A stretch of 64,000 nucleotides of DNA from Acetivibrio thermocellus ATCC 27405 (GTDB lineage: Bacteria; Bacillota; Clostridia; Acetivibrionales; Acetivibrionaceae). Within the stretch, counting starts at the first letter, position 1. Each line of letters begins with the position of its first letter. Shown one piece after another: positions 8,963 through 19,453 of this stretch. The notes beneath the pieces were generated by a model. It saw nothing but the letters and a program-made list of their open reading frames with translations, was not told the DNA's origin and made no database searches. The translations under genes and the position numbers were made by a program. The DNA is taken from the NCBI RefSeq assembly GCF_000015865.1, contig NC_009012.1:682001-746000 (forward strand), written 5' to 3'.

Positions 8963-9919
8963 ATGTCGTCATCACATTATCCAGAAATAGAAAAGGAACT
9001 TGTTTTACTTGAGAAATTTATTCAAAAGAATATAAGGTCCAGAAACCGGCTTTTGAACGAGGCTGTAAGCAGTATTGTTAAGTCAGGCGGAAAGAGACTT
9101 AGACCTGCCTTTGTCATTCTTGCTTCCCAATTTGGAAAATATAACAGAAAAAAGGTTATTCCTGCTGCTGCGGCAATTGAAATTCTTCACACGGCCACAT
9201 TGATACATGATGATGTTGTAGACAGGACGAAGTTTAGAAGGGGACAAGTTACAATATCTGAAAAATTTGGTGTAGATATGGCTGTGTATGTGGGAGATTA
9301 TTTGTATACAAAAGCTGTTTTGCTTCTGGCCGGCAATGTTCCGGAAAAAAGGCTCAGTATTCTTGCGAAAGGTATAAAAGCGATATGTGAAGGTGAAGTT
9401 GACCAATATCAGCACAAATATTCCATTGATACATCGGTATATACTTATTTAAAAAGAATAGGCCGTAAGACAGCGGTGCTTTTCAGTGCTGCATGTGCTT
9501 TGGGAGCCTATATCGCCAAATGTCCACAGGAAGTTTCAAGAAGTCTTGTAAAGTTAGGACTTTATTATGGAATGGCCTTTCAAATAAAGGATGATATCAA
9601 TAATTACACAAAAGCTCAGTACGAGGAGGATAAACCTGTCGGCAACGATATTTTGGAAGGAATAATAACTCTGCCTGTAATATTGGGGCTTAAGCTGAAA
9701 CCTGAATTAAGGGAACCTCTCAAGAATTTTCTGGATAAAAAAGGAAACGTTACAGAGGATGAAGCCGCCCGTGTGGTACAATTGATTAAAGAATCAGGAG
9801 GAGTTGAAGAATCAAGAGTTTTTCTTAATAAATACGTTGAAAAAGCGTTAAAGGAAATCCAAAATCTTCCTGATAATGAATATAAAAAGGCTTTTGAAAG
9901 AATAATCAAAGCTTTATGA
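8963..9919 (+). CDS. Polyprenyl (heptaprenyl-type) diphosphate synthase
   Basis: 318 residues, normal for the all-trans prenyltransferase family. The first aspartate-rich motif is HDDVVD (D83, D84, D87), and the second is KDDINNY (D210, D211; the last Asp of DDxxD is replaced by Asn-Tyr). Also present are GGKRLRP for IPP binding and YVGDYLYTKA. It condenses IPP onto an allylic diphosphate to make a long-chain prenyl tail. Located after the Gx-transporter-like gene, as in other clostridia. The product chain length cannot be read from the sequence. Confidence 0.9.
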   Translation: MSSSHYPEIEKELVLLEKFIQKNIRSRNRLLNEAVSSIVKSGGKRLRPAFVILASQFGKYNRKKVIPAAAAIEILHTATLIHDDVVDRTKFRRGQVTISEKFGVDMAVYVGDYLYTKAVLLLAGNVPEKRLSILAKGIKAICEGEVDQYQHKYSIDTSVYTYLKRIGRKTAVLFSAACALGAYIAKCPQEVSRSLVKLGLYYGMAFQIKDDINNYTKAQYEEDKPVGNDILEGIITLPVILGLKLKPELREPLKNFLDKKGNVTEDEAARVVQLIKESGGVEESRVFLNKYVEKALKEIQNLPDNEYKKAFERIIKAL

Positions 9920-9998
9920 TAGAAAAGGGGCTTGAAAATATCTGGAATTTATATTATTGTATAATTAGGAGGTAAAATTAATATAATAGGAAGGATAG

Positions 9999-10418
9999 AT
10001 GCTGATGATTAAGGTTGTTTGTGGCAAAAAGGGGTCTGGAAAGACAAGGGCCCTGGTGGACTCTGCAAACAGTTTCGTGTCGACAGCTTTGGGCGACGCA
10101 GTTTTTATTGACGGAAGCAGTCAGCTAATGTGTGACCTCCATCACAAGGTAAGGTTCATCAATGTATCCGAGTTTCCGATCGACATCAGCAGTTCCTGTA
10201 CTTTTCTTGGTTTTCTCTGTGGTATAATTTCAAGTAATTTTGACGTAAAGTGGGTATATATGGACGATCTGATACGTATTGTCAGGAAGCCGCCTCATGA
10301 GATGAAAGAGTTGTTTGACGGCTTCAATGAACTTTCAGAAAAGTTTAATGTTGATTTTTATGTTTCCATTGAAGGCGATCCCGATTCCATGCCTGATTTT
10401 ATAAAAGTGTGTTATTAA
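9999..10418 (+). CDS. Small P-loop protein of unknown function
   Basis: 139 residues with a Walker A motif near the N terminus (VVCGKKGSGKTRALVDSAN) and a possible Walker B (VKWVYMDDLIRIV) near residue 90. Often mislabelled as PilT-like in clostridia, but too short for a PilT ATPase. No partner gene is adjacent. AGGAAGGAT precedes the ATG. After its TAA the same frame stays open for 34 more codons (see findings). Function not recognised. Confidence 0.7.
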   Translation: MLMIKVVCGKKGSGKTRALVDSANSFVSTALGDAVFIDGSSQLMCDLHHKVRFINVSEFPIDISSSCTFLGFLCGIISSNFDVKWVYMDDLIRIVRKPPHEMKELFDGFNELSEKFNVDFYVSIEGDPDSMPDFIKVCY

Positions 10419-10501
10419 AGGCTGGAAAAGGGATTTTGTTTTTGTACATTTTTCCCGTCTGAAGATGCTCCGAAAGTTTATGATTATATTGAATTTGTAT
10501 T

Positions 10502-10540
10502 AAGCCAGGGATATTAAAGGGTATCTTTGGCTTTTTATTT
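10502..10540 (+). terminator. Intrinsic terminator before priA
   Basis: AAGCCAGGGATA (10502-10513) pairs with TATCTTTGGCTT (10522-10533), 12 bp with two G-U pairs, then a T run. It separates the small P-loop gene from priA. The remaining gap up to 10717 is AT-rich; a TATAAT at 10674-10679 may be the priA -10 box. Confidence 0.75.
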
Positions 10541-10717
10541 GGCTTTACCAAATGTAATTAAAAAAGCAAAAAGTGAAGCGACTTATGTGTTCCAAGTTTT
10601 TTGTTATGCGTTGTTTATTATGTGTTATAATTATGTAATATAATAGTTGTTGGTGTTCAAATGGTGTACAATGTATAATAAAAGATATAGCAAAAAAATT
10701 TATAAAAGGGTGCCGTA

Positions 10718-13165
10718 ATGAACAATATTGCTTCAATTGCCATCAGCAATACCACAAGGAAATTTGACAAGGATTATCACTATATAATTCCTGATAAATA
10801 TATAGGCAGTATAGTACCGGGTATGAGGGTGATTGTGCCCTTCGGCAAGTCAAACCGGCTGGTGGAAGGTTATGTCCTGGATGTGCTGGAAAGCCCTGAA
10901 GTTTCTTCGTTGAAGGAGATAAGCAGGGTTATAGATGAAAAGCCGGTTTTGAAAGAAAATATGATAAGACTGGCATGCTGGATGAAAAGACAGTATATTT
11001 GCACTTATTATGATACAATAAAATGCATGCTTCCACCGGGAACAGGAGTAAGCAGTACAAAAGTTGTAAGGCTCAAAAAGTGTGAAGGCGGCTTTAAGGG
11101 AAATATTAAAAAGATAATTGATGTTTTGGCTGAGTGTGGCGGTGAAATGGAATATGAAGAATTAAAAAAGCAGGTAAATACCAAAACCTTTGCAAAATAC
11201 ATTAATAATCTGAAGGAGCAAGGTTGTATTGAGGTGCATGAAGAGTTTACTTCCAAAGTAAAGGAAAAATACGTTCGGGCGGTGTACCTTGCGAAGCCTT
11301 GGGAAGAAGTGGTTTATGATATTGAAACAAACAAGATTAAGAATATTAAGCATATAAGAATACTTGAACTGCTCGCTGAAAATGAGTACATTCCGGTGGG
11401 CGATATTGTGCGCTTTGTCGGTGTGTCGGCAGGCGTTCTGGATACTTTAAAAAAGAAGGGATATTTGGAGTTTGAAGATATTGAAGTTACAAGGGACCCT
11501 GCAGCCAACATGCCCTATGAAAGAACACTTCCAATGAAACCTACGCAGGAGCAGCAGGTTGTAATAGACAGAGTTAAAAGCATGCTGGATTCGGGAGAGT
11601 TTAACGAAGTTTTGCTGCATGGAATCACAGGAAGCGGAAAAACGGAAGTTTATCTTCAATTGATAGGACACTGCATTAGTATGGGAAAGCAGGCTATTGT
11701 CCTGGTTCCTGAGATATCATTAACTCCGCAAATGGTGAACAGGTTTAAAGGAAGATTTGGTGAGGATGTGGCTGTAATGCACAGCCGATTGTCCCTGGGT
11801 GAAAGATATGACCAGTGGAGGCTTGTAAGAGATGGCAGAACCAAGGTTGTGGTCGGAGCAAGGTCGGCAGTGTTTGCACCTTTTGATAATCTTGGATTGG
11901 TGATTATAGATGAGGAGCATGAAAGCTCCTATAAATCGGAAATTGTTCCCAAATACCATGCGGCTGAAATTGCAAGGCAGCGATGCATCATGGAAAATGC
12001 GGTGCTGTTGTATGGTTCCGCCACACCTTCGGTGGAGACTTATTACAGGGCAAAGACGGGAGAAATTGAGCTTTTGGAGATGACCAAAAGAGCCAACAAC
12101 ATGCTTCTTCCCGAAGTAAAAGTCGTTGACATGAGGAATGAACTGAATGCCGGAAACAGGTCTGTGTTCAGCCGATGTCTTCAAAATGAAATCAGAAAAA
12201 ATATTGACAGCGGACAGCAAACAATCGTTTTCCTCAACAGAAGAGGCTATGCGACGTTTATACTTTGCAGAAACTGTGGCTATGTTTTAAAATGCCCTTA
12301 TTGCGATGTTTCGCTGACGTACCATTCCCATGAGGAGCGGGTTATATGCCATTACTGCGGCTTTACAGTAAAGAACCCGGAGCATTGTCCGAAATGTAAA
12401 AGCAATCATATAAGGAACTTCGGCACGGGTACTCAGAAGATCGAGGAAGAAGTAAAAAAGCAGTTTGAGGGATGCACGGTAATAAGAATGGATTTGGACA
12501 CTACCACGGGTAAAAACTCTCACGAGGAGATACTCAGGAAATTCAGGGATGACAATATAAATGTAATGGTTGGAACCCAGATGATTGCCAAAGGCCATGA
12601 TTTTCCCAACGTTACACTGGTGGGAGTACTTGCGGCGGACAGCATTCTGAACACCGGAGACTACAAAGCGGCGGAAAGGACTTTTCAACTGCTTACGCAG
12701 GTTGCCGGGAGAGCCGGAAGGGGAACGATTCCCGGAAGAGTTATAATCCAGACTTACAACACGGACAACTACAGTATTGTCTGTGCCTGTGAGCAGGACT
12801 ATGTATCTTTTTACAACAACGAAATTCTTGTAAGAAAAAATCTTCAGTATCCGCCTTTTATTCATTTGGCATCGGTGATACTGAGCGGAGTAAATGACAA
12901 ACAGGTGTTAAACAGGGCACTTTTTGTCAAGAATGAACTGTGCAGACATTTTAAAGATAATGGTTCAACGGCACAAATTTTAGGCCCATTGAGAGCACCA
13001 TTGGCTAAAATAAAAAATAAATATAGATGGAGAATAGTAATAAAATGTGAAGAATCAGATAAACTTATAGATGTACTGACAAAAGTTTCAGACGGTTATT
13101 ATTCCAAAAGCGCGAAAAATTCTGTTGCTTTAAGTGTGGATATAAATCCGGTTAATATGTTATAA
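10718..13165 (+). CDS. priA: Primosomal protein N' (replication restart helicase)
   Basis: 815 residues. An N-terminal 3'-DNA-binding domain is followed by a superfamily 2 helicase core. Walker A GITGSGKTEVYL is near residue 305, DEEH at 398-401, and motif VI is QVAGRAGRG. Eight cysteines in CxxC pairs (CRNCGY, CPYC, CHYCGF, CPKC, about residues 516-556) form the two zinc sites of PriA. It reloads the replisome at stalled forks. First gene of a long operon-like run that continues with def, fmt and rsmB, the classic Firmicute order. Confidence 0.97.
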   Translation: MNNIASIAISNTTRKFDKDYHYIIPDKYIGSIVPGMRVIVPFGKSNRLVEGYVLDVLESPEVSSLKEISRVIDEKPVLKENMIRLACWMKRQYICTYYDTIKCMLPPGTGVSSTKVVRLKKCEGGFKGNIKKIIDVLAECGGEMEYEELKKQVNTKTFAKYINNLKEQGCIEVHEEFTSKVKEKYVRAVYLAKPWEEVVYDIETNKIKNIKHIRILELLAENEYIPVGDIVRFVGVSAGVLDTLKKKGYLEFEDIEVTRDPAANMPYERTLPMKPTQEQQVVIDRVKSMLDSGEFNEVLLHGITGSGKTEVYLQLIGHCISMGKQAIVLVPEISLTPQMVNRFKGRFGEDVAVMHSRLSLGERYDQWRLVRDGRTKVVVGARSAVFAPFDNLGLVIIDEEHESSYKSEIVPKYHAAEIARQRCIMENAVLLYGSATPSVETYYRAKTGEIELLEMTKRANNMLLPEVKVVDMRNELNAGNRSVFSRCLQNEIRKNIDSGQQTIVFLNRRGYATFILCRNCGYVLKCPYCDVSLTYHSHEERVICHYCGFTVKNPEHCPKCKSNHIRNFGTGTQKIEEEVKKQFEGCTVIRMDLDTTTGKNSHEEILRKFRDDNINVMVGTQMIAKGHDFPNVTLVGVLAADSILNTGDYKAAERTFQLLTQVAGRAGRGTIPGRVIIQTYNTDNYSIVCACEQDYVSFYNNEILVRKNLQYPPFIHLASVILSGVNDKQVLNRALFVKNELCRHFKDNGSTAQILGPLRAPLAKIKNKYRWRIVIKCEESDKLIDVLTKVSDGYYSKSAKNSVALSVDINPVNML

Positions 13166-13211
13166 TACATCTATATTTTTGTAGACTAAACAAATAGATG
13201 GGGGAAGGAAA

Positions 13212-13724
13212 ATGGCTGTAAGATTTATCAGAGAAGACGGAGACGAAATATTAAGGAAAGTATCAAAGAAAGTTGATGTTATTGATGAAAGAATAAAAAC
13301 ACTGCTTGATGATATGGCGGAAACAATGTATGCTGCCAACGGTGTTGGCCTTGCAGCGCCACAGGTGGGAGTTTTAAAAAGAGTGGTTGTAATTGACGTC
13401 GGAGACGGACTGATGGAACTTATAAACCCTGAGATAGTGGAGCAGGAAGGAGAACAGATAGATATAGAAGGTTGTCTTAGCATACCCGGAGTTGCCGGAG
13501 AGGTAAAAAGACCGGCAAGGGTTGTTGTTGAAGCTTTAAATCGCGAAGGCGAAAAAATAACGGTAGAAGGTAAAGAACTTCTTGCTGTTGCATTGTGTCA
13601 TGAGATTGACCACCTTGACGGTATTTTGTTTACGGACAAAGTTATACGCTTTATTGATGAGGATGAAATGGAAAGAAGAAGAGAAAATAAACGAAGAAAC
13701 AAAATAAGACAAAATAAAGGATAA
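13212..13724 (+). CDS. def: Peptide deformylase
   Basis: 170 residues. All three catalytic motifs are intact: GVGLAAPQ (44-51), EGCLS (86-90, metal-ligand Cys88) and HEIDH (130-134). Removes the formyl group from the N-terminal methionine of new proteins. GGGGGAAGG ribosome binding site 5 nt before the ATG. Directly upstream of fmt, whose product adds the same formyl group to Met-tRNA. The Lys/Arg-rich tail is common in clostridial members. Confidence 0.97.
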   Translation: MAVRFIREDGDEILRKVSKKVDVIDERIKTLLDDMAETMYAANGVGLAAPQVGVLKRVVVIDVGDGLMELINPEIVEQEGEQIDIEGCLSIPGVAGEVKRPARVVVEALNREGEKITVEGKELLAVALCHEIDHLDGILFTDKVIRFIDEDEMERRRENKRRNKIRQNKG

Positions 13725-13782
13725 TAATGAAAAATTATGAATGACAGATAAAAAGCGGATTTTCGCAAATGAGGTGACAGCG

Positions 13783-14718
13783 TTGAGAATAGTTTTCATG
13801 GGTACTCCGGAATTTGCCATTCCGAGCCTTGAAATGCTTGTAAGAGAAAGATATGAAGTGGCGGCGGTTGTGACCCAGCCCGACAAACCCAAGGGCAGGG
13901 GAAAGAAGACAGCCATGCCTCCCGTAAAAGAGTTTGCAATAAAAAACAATATTGAGGTTTTGCAGCCGTCAAAGGTAAAAACTCCCGAGTTTGTAAGTAC
14001 CATCCGGGAACTTAGGCCCGATTTGCTTGTTACCGCGGCTTATGGAAAAATCCTTCCCCAGGAAGTTCTGGACATACCTCCCTATGGGTGCGTAAATGTT
14101 CATGGTTCGCTTCTTCCCAAATACAGGGGAGCGGCTCCGATAAACTGGGCTATTATAAACGGAGAAAAGGTTACCGGAATTACGACAATGTATACCGATG
14201 CCGGCATGGATACAGGGGATATGCTTCTTAAGGCCGAAATAGAGATATCCGACGATATGACGGCAGGTGAACTGCATGACAAGCTTGCCTGTCTTGGAGC
14301 GGAGGTACTTAGGGAAACTTTAAAAAAGATTGAGGACAGTACTCTCCAGAGGATTCCCCAGCCCCACGAGCAAGCTACATATGCGCCTATGTTGGACAAA
14401 ACTGTTGGATGTATTAACTGGTCAAAATCGGCAAGGGATGTTCACAATCTTGTAAGGGGAACAAATCCGTGGCCGGTGGCGTTTACATATTATAAAGGAC
14501 AAAAAATGAAAGTGTGGGTGACATCCGTTTTAGATGAAGAGAACCACAATTTTACACCGGGTACCATTTTAAAAGTGGGCAAGGATGGCCTTGTTGTTGC
14601 CTGCGGTGTTGGAAAAGTTGTTATAAAAGAAGTTCAGTTTGACTCTTCAAGGAGAATGACCGTAGAGGAGTATATTTGCGGACATAAAGTGGGTGAAGGT
14701 GAAGTACTTGGACAATAG
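13783..14718 (+). CDS. fmt: Methionyl-tRNA formyltransferase
   Basis: 311 residues from the TTG at 13783, chosen because GAGGTG lies 6 nt upstream and the product then begins MRIVFMGTPEFA, the conserved N terminus. An ATG at 13741 would add 14 unconserved residues. HGSLLPKYRGAAPI (H107) is the formyl-transfer active site, and the C-terminal OB-like domain begins near 205. Uses 10-formyl-THF to formylate initiator tRNA. The end overlaps the start of the next gene by 26 nt. Confidence 0.96.
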   Translation: MRIVFMGTPEFAIPSLEMLVRERYEVAAVVTQPDKPKGRGKKTAMPPVKEFAIKNNIEVLQPSKVKTPEFVSTIRELRPDLLVTAAYGKILPQEVLDIPPYGCVNVHGSLLPKYRGAAPINWAIINGEKVTGITTMYTDAGMDTGDMLLKAEIEISDDMTAGELHDKLACLGAEVLRETLKKIEDSTLQRIPQPHEQATYAPMLDKTVGCINWSKSARDVHNLVRGTNPWPVAFTYYKGQKMKVWVTSVLDEENHNFTPGTILKVGKDGLVVACGVGKVVIKEVQFDSSRRMTVEEYICGHKVGEGEVLGQ

Positions 14719-15463
14719 CTATAGAAATTTTGCTTCGTTAATGGGTACTGTACTTGTTTTGTTTGTGACAATATTGGCTGCTTTCGGCTTGTTGTACAGT
14801 TACTCGACAATAAATACCTATAATTTCATATTGCTGGTTTTGATACTGATTACAGTAATAGTTACATTGTTTTATTTTGTATCTTCTATAGCTATTATGT
14901 ATGTTTACAGACGCAAAAAAGCAAGCAGAATTGTTTTATGTATTTCGAGAACAGGATTGAGAATGCTTTTTCCCCTGGTTATTGTTTTGACCGGGTTGTT
15001 TGGTGGAAATAAAGACACAATAAAGAAATTTTACATTGATTTTAACAATTTGCTGGTAGACACCATGGACAAAAAATACAGTCCTGATGAAATAATGATA
15101 CTTCTTCCCCATTGTTTGCAGTATTCAGAATGCGAATACAAAATAACAAATGACATAAATAACTGCAAAAGATGCGGAAGATGCTGTATTGGTTTCATTG
15201 CTGACATATCGGCCGAAAAAAAAGTTCCGGCTTATGTGGTTACCGGAGGGACGGCCGCAAGAAATATTGTTTCAAAGAAGGAGCCGAAAATTATTATTTC
15301 CGTGGCGTGTGAAAGGGATTTGAGCAGCGGAATTGCCGATGTGGGGAGAATACCTGTTATTGGAATAGTTAATGACAGGCCCAACGGTCCATGCTATAAT
15401 ACAAATGTGGATGTTGATGCTATAAGGAATAAACTTGAAAGCATTATAAATGAAAAGGAGTAA
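14693..15463 (+). CDS. DUF116 membrane protein with Cys cluster
   Basis: 256 residues from GTG 14693 (GTG 14699 is also possible). Two membrane helices (about 12-34 and 38-65) are followed by a cytoplasmic DUF116 domain. It has LLPHCLQYSEC near 140, then NCKRCGRCCIG (four Cys in ten residues) and a later ACERDL and NGPCYNT. The clustered Cys suggest metal or Fe-S binding. Often found between fmt and the YugP-type protease in clostridia, as here. Biochemical function unknown. Confidence 0.8.
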   Translation: MKVKYLDNSYRNFASLMGTVLVLFVTILAAFGLLYSYSTINTYNFILLVLILITVIVTLFYFVSSIAIMYVYRRKKASRIVLCISRTGLRMLFPLVIVLTGLFGGNKDTIKKFYIDFNNLLVDTMDKKYSPDEIMILLPHCLQYSECEYKITNDINNCKRCGRCCIGFIADISAEKKVPAYVVTGGTAARNIVSKKEPKIIISVACERDLSSGIADVGRIPVIGIVNDRPNGPCYNTNVDVDAIRNKLESIINEKE

Positions 15464-15479
15464 AAAGGAGGGGTTTGCT

Positions 15480-16163
15480 ATGTATGGTATCGATCAATAT
15501 TATATAATTTTAGTTTTGCCCGCACTTATTCTTTCAATATTTGCGCAGTTCAAGGTGAAAAGTACGTTCAATAAATACAGCCGTGTCAGAAATACAAGCG
15601 GTATGACAGGAGCGGATGTGGCAAGACTGATTCTTGACAGAAACGGACTTAGTGATGTCAGGATTGAAAGAGTTGCAGGAGAACTTACGGACCATTATGA
15701 TCCCAGAACAAGAGTGATAAGGCTTTCCCAGTCGGTTTACGGCAGCAATTCCGTGGCGGCAATCGGAGTTGCGGCCCACGAAACAGGCCATGCCATCCAG
15801 CACAGTGAACAATATGGCCCCCTGGTTTTAAAACGCAATTTGGTTCCGGTGGCAAACATAGGTTCATGTTTGGGATTCCCATTGGCGATAGCCGGATTGT
15901 TTTTTGGTTTGCCTTTTTTGGTTAATTTGGGAATAATATTTTATTCTCTTGCAGTGGCATTCTACGTAATTACTCTGCCTGTTGAATTTAATGCGAGCAG
16001 CAGGGCAATACGCACCCTTGAAGATACCGGTGTGCTGAATTATGATGAAATTGACCCGGCAAAGAAAGTGTTGTCGGCTGCTGCCTTGACTTATGTCGCT
16101 GCTGCCGCTGTTGCAATCGGAAACCTTCTGCGTCTGATTATGCTTACGAAAAGAAGAGATTGA
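15480..16163 (+). CDS. Membrane zinc metallopeptidase (YugP family)
   Basis: 227 residues from ATG 15480, placed after AAAGGAGGGG; an in-frame ATG at 15450 lies inside the previous gene and lacks an SD. N-terminal membrane helix, then a zinc-binding HETGH (in VAAHETGHAIQH), and two or three more hydrophobic helices. Belongs to the Zn_peptidase_2/YugP family of unknown substrate. Its stop codon overlaps the rsmB start (ATGA-like arrangement at 16161-16165), so the two are translationally coupled. Confidence 0.88.
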   Translation: MYGIDQYYIILVLPALILSIFAQFKVKSTFNKYSRVRNTSGMTGADVARLILDRNGLSDVRIERVAGELTDHYDPRTRVIRLSQSVYGSNSVAAIGVAAHETGHAIQHSEQYGPLVLKRNLVPVANIGSCLGFPLAIAGLFFGLPFLVNLGIIFYSLAVAFYVITLPVEFNASSRAIRTLEDTGVLNYDEIDPAKKVLSAAALTYVAAAAVAIGNLLRLIMLTKRRD

Positions 16164-17530
16164 TGGATATGAGGACAAAAGTGGACAAAGTAAGGGAGAC
16201 TGCACTTAAGATATTGTACGATATCAATGAAAAGGGAGCATATTCGAATATCTCCCTGAATAAATATTTGAATGGCCAGGAATTTGAAAGTATTGACAGG
16301 GCGTTTATCACTGACATTGTGTACGGTACGTTAAAGTGGCAATATACCATTGATTATTTAATTGAAAAGTTTTCGTCAGTCAAAATTAAAAAGATTTCTC
16401 CGTGGATATTCAATATTTTGAGGATGGGTATTTACCAGTTGATTTACACGGACAAAATACCTTTTTTTGCTGCGTGCAATGAAAGTGTGAAGCTTGCGGC
16501 AAAGTATGGCCATGCTGCCAGCAGCAAATATGTTAATGCTGTTTTGAGAAATATAGCGAGAAACAAGGAGAATCTGCCGTATCCCGACAGAAACAATGAT
16601 ACGGCACACTATCTTTCTGTAAAGTATTCCCATCCAGTATGGATGGTAAAGGATTGGCTTGACTGCTTTGGTGAGGAATTTACCGAAGGGCTTTTGAAAG
16701 CCAATAATGAAGTTGCACCGTTTACTGTAAGAGTAAATGATTTAAAAATATCTAAAAAAGAGCTGGTGGATATTTTAACAAAGGACGGTTTTGAGGTTGA
16801 AAACGGCAAGTATCTGGATGAAGCACTGATAATAAGGAATCCTTCGGCGGTTCAAAAGATGGATGCTTTTGCGAAGGGATATTTTCAAGTACAGGACGAA
16901 AGCTCCATGCTTGTGGCAAAGGTATTGGATCCAAAGCCGGGAGAGACAATACTTGATGTCTGCAGTGCGCCAGGAGGAAAGTCCACCCATATAGCACAGA
17001 TTATGAAAAACCGTGGTACTGTGATATCCAGAGACATTCATGAACATAAAATTAAACTGATAGAACAGGCAAAAGAAAGACTGGGTCTGGAAATAATAAA
17101 AACTGAGGTGTTTGACGCCGCAGTTCTGGACGGTAAATTAATAGAAAAAATTGACAGGGTTTTAGTGGATGCTCCGTGTACCGGTTTTGGTATAATAAGA
17201 AGGAAGCCTGATATAAAGTGGTCAAAAAATTCGGAAGACAAGGCTGAGATTGTGAGCCTTCAGCATAAAATACTTTCAACGGCGTCAAAATATGTAAAAG
17301 ACGGTGGTGTGCTGGTATACAGCACCTGTACGTTAGAGCCGGAAGAGAACGAAAAAGCGGTGGAAAGGTTTATTGAAGAGAACAAGGACTTTTATTTGGA
17401 AGATATAACAGAGTTTCTTCCTGATGCTTTAAGAAAAGAAAGCGCAGGCAAAGGATACATTCAGCTATATCCGAATATAGACGGAATCGATGGATTTTTT
17501 ATTGCAAGAATGAGAAAAAGGAGCAAGTAA
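16163..17530 (+). CDS. rsmB: 16S rRNA (cytosine(967)-C(5))-methyltransferase
   Basis: 455 residues from ATG 16163, overlapping the previous stop by one base. N-terminal NusB-like RNA-binding domain (about 5-140), then a class I SAM methyltransferase. It has [16 protein letters not shown] (SAM loop), [16 protein letters not shown] (motif IV Cys near 339) and [12 protein letters not shown] (the catalytic motif VI Cys near 389). Methylates C967 of 16S rRNA. Followed after one base by rlmN. Confidence 0.96.
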
Positions 17531-17531
17531 A

Positions 17532-18581
17532 ATGGACGCAAAAGCAGACCTTCTGAGTATGACGATAGAGGAACTTGAGAATCTGATGGCTGAAATGGGA
17601 GAGCAAAAGTTTCGCGCAAAACAGATTTTTCAGTGGACCAATAAAGGAATTAAAGATATTGATGCCATGACGAATCTCTCAAAAGACTTAAGGGAAAAGT
17701 TAAAGGAAAGAGCATATATAAACAGGCTTGAAGTCATAAAAAAGTTTGTTTCGAAAATAGACGGCACAATTAAGTATTTGTTCAAATTAAATGACGGCAA
17801 TATAATTGAGAGTGTGCTTATGCAATATTTGCATGGCTATAGTGCCTGTATTTCTTCCCAGGTGGGCTGCAAAATGGGATGCAAATTTTGCGCATCCACA
17901 GGTGTCGGATTTGTAAGGAATCTTACGCCGGGAGAGATGCTTGACCAGATTCTGACCATACAGAATGATACAAAAAACAGAATTGGAAATGTAGTAATAA
18001 TGGGCATAGGAGAGCCTCTGGACAACTATGAAAACGTGGTGAAGTTCTTAAGGCTTGTAAATCACAAGGACGGTATTAATTTAGGGGCGAGACACATTTC
18101 GGTTTCAACCTGTGGGCTTGTTCCTGAGATTTTAAGGCTGGCAGAGGAAAAAATACCTGTTACCCTGTCCATTTCACTTCATGCTCCAAATGATGAAATC
18201 AGAGAAAAAATTATGCCTATAAATAAAAGGTATTCTATTGACAAAATAATTGAAGCATGTAAGATATATACTGAGACTACTAATAGAAGAATTACCTTTG
18301 AGTATGCTATGATTGACGGTTTGAATGATTCAAAGGAAAATGCGCTGGAACTTGCAAAAAGAATCCGGGGCATGTTGTGTCATGTCAATCTGATACCGGT
18401 AAATACCGTATCAGATACCGGGTTTAAGAGAAGTTCGAGGGAAAAAATAACGGCGTTCAAGGAAATCCTTGAAAGGTTTGGTGTTGAAACAACTGTAAGA
18501 CGCGAGCTTGGAAGTGACATAAATGCGGCATGCGGACAGCTTCGTAGAAACCTTGTGGAAAACGGACAATTGGTATATTAG
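17532..18581 (+). CDS. rlmN: 23S rRNA/tRNA dual-specificity adenine-C2 methyltransferase
   Basis: 349 residues, radical SAM. The [4Fe-4S] motif CKMGCKFC has Cys113, Cys117 and Cys120. [13 protein letters not shown] (GEP motif) and the conserved C-terminal Cys in INAACGQLR, which forms the methylated intermediate, are both visible. Methylates A2503 of 23S rRNA. Start ATG sits one base after the rsmB stop. Confidence 0.97.
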
Positions 18582-18645
18582 TATTTGGGCACTTTGAAGC
18601 TGGCGTAAAGGTACAAGACTTTAAGCTAAACAGGGGAGTGATAGA

Positions 18646-19383
18646 GTGAGATTTGCAGCGAAAAGTGACAGGGGAATAGTCAGGGAGCTCAATGAGGATA
18701 ACTATAAGTTGATAACAGGGTACGAAGATGTTCCGGATGTCTTTGTTGTTGCAGACGGAATGGGAGGTCACAGTTCGGGAGAACTGGCCAGCAGTATGGC
18801 TGTTGAGTTTGCGGAAAAGTACATATTGGAGCACCGTGAACTGTTCTCCAGTGAGGAAAGTGTACTTTCAACAATAAAAGAACTGATGGAAGAAGCAAAT
18901 ACGGTGATATTTAACAGAGCTGCAGAATCACAACTAAACTTCGGAATGGGCACCACCTTTATTACAGCCGTTATGCTGAAAGATAAAATGTATGTAGGCC
19001 ATGTCGGAGACAGCAGGGTGTATTTGATCAGAGACGGTAAAATAGAAAAGGTTACCACTGATCATTCATATATTGAGGAATTGATTAAAAACGGTTCGCT
19101 GACAAGAGAAGAAGCTGAAAATCATCCAAATAAAAATATCATTACGAGAGCCTTGGGCTGTGAGGAAAATATTCTTATTGATACAATTACCGTTGATGTA
19201 AAGGAAAAAGATATTTTTGTTTTGTGCACTGACGGGTTGACAAACATGCTGAAAGAAGATGAAATATTGGACGTAATTATGAAAAATGACGACCCGGAAG
19301 TGTCATGCAGTGAACTTGTGCGATTGGCAAATGAAAAAGGCGGCGAAGACAACATTACGGTTATTGTAGTAATAAACGACTGA
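18646..19383 (+). CDS. prpC: PP2C-type Ser/Thr protein phosphatase
   Basis: 245 residues from GTG 18646 with GGGGAGTGATAGA upstream. Metal-binding motifs are in place: RELNEDNY, VADGMGGHSSGE, VGHVGDSRVYL, CTDGLTNML, and GGEDNITVIVV at the C terminus. Dephosphorylates proteins phosphorylated by the kinase encoded next. The prpC-prkC-rsgA order is the standard Firmicute module for cell-wall signalling. Confidence 0.95.
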   Translation: MRFAAKSDRGIVRELNEDNYKLITGYEDVPDVFVVADGMGGHSSGELASSMAVEFAEKYILEHRELFSSEESVLSTIKELMEEANTVIFNRAAESQLNFGMGTTFITAVMLKDKMYVGHVGDSRVYLIRDGKIEKVTTDHSYIEELIKNGSLTREEAENHPNKNIITRALGCEENILIDTITVDVKEKDIFVLCTDGLTNMLKEDEILDVIMKNDDPEVSCSELVRLANEKGGEDNITVIVVIND

Positions 19384-19453
19384 TGGAAGAATGGCAAAAC
19401 AGCAGGGAGTCAGGTGTAATTTGATAATGCTATGAAAAGCAGAGGTGCTTAAT

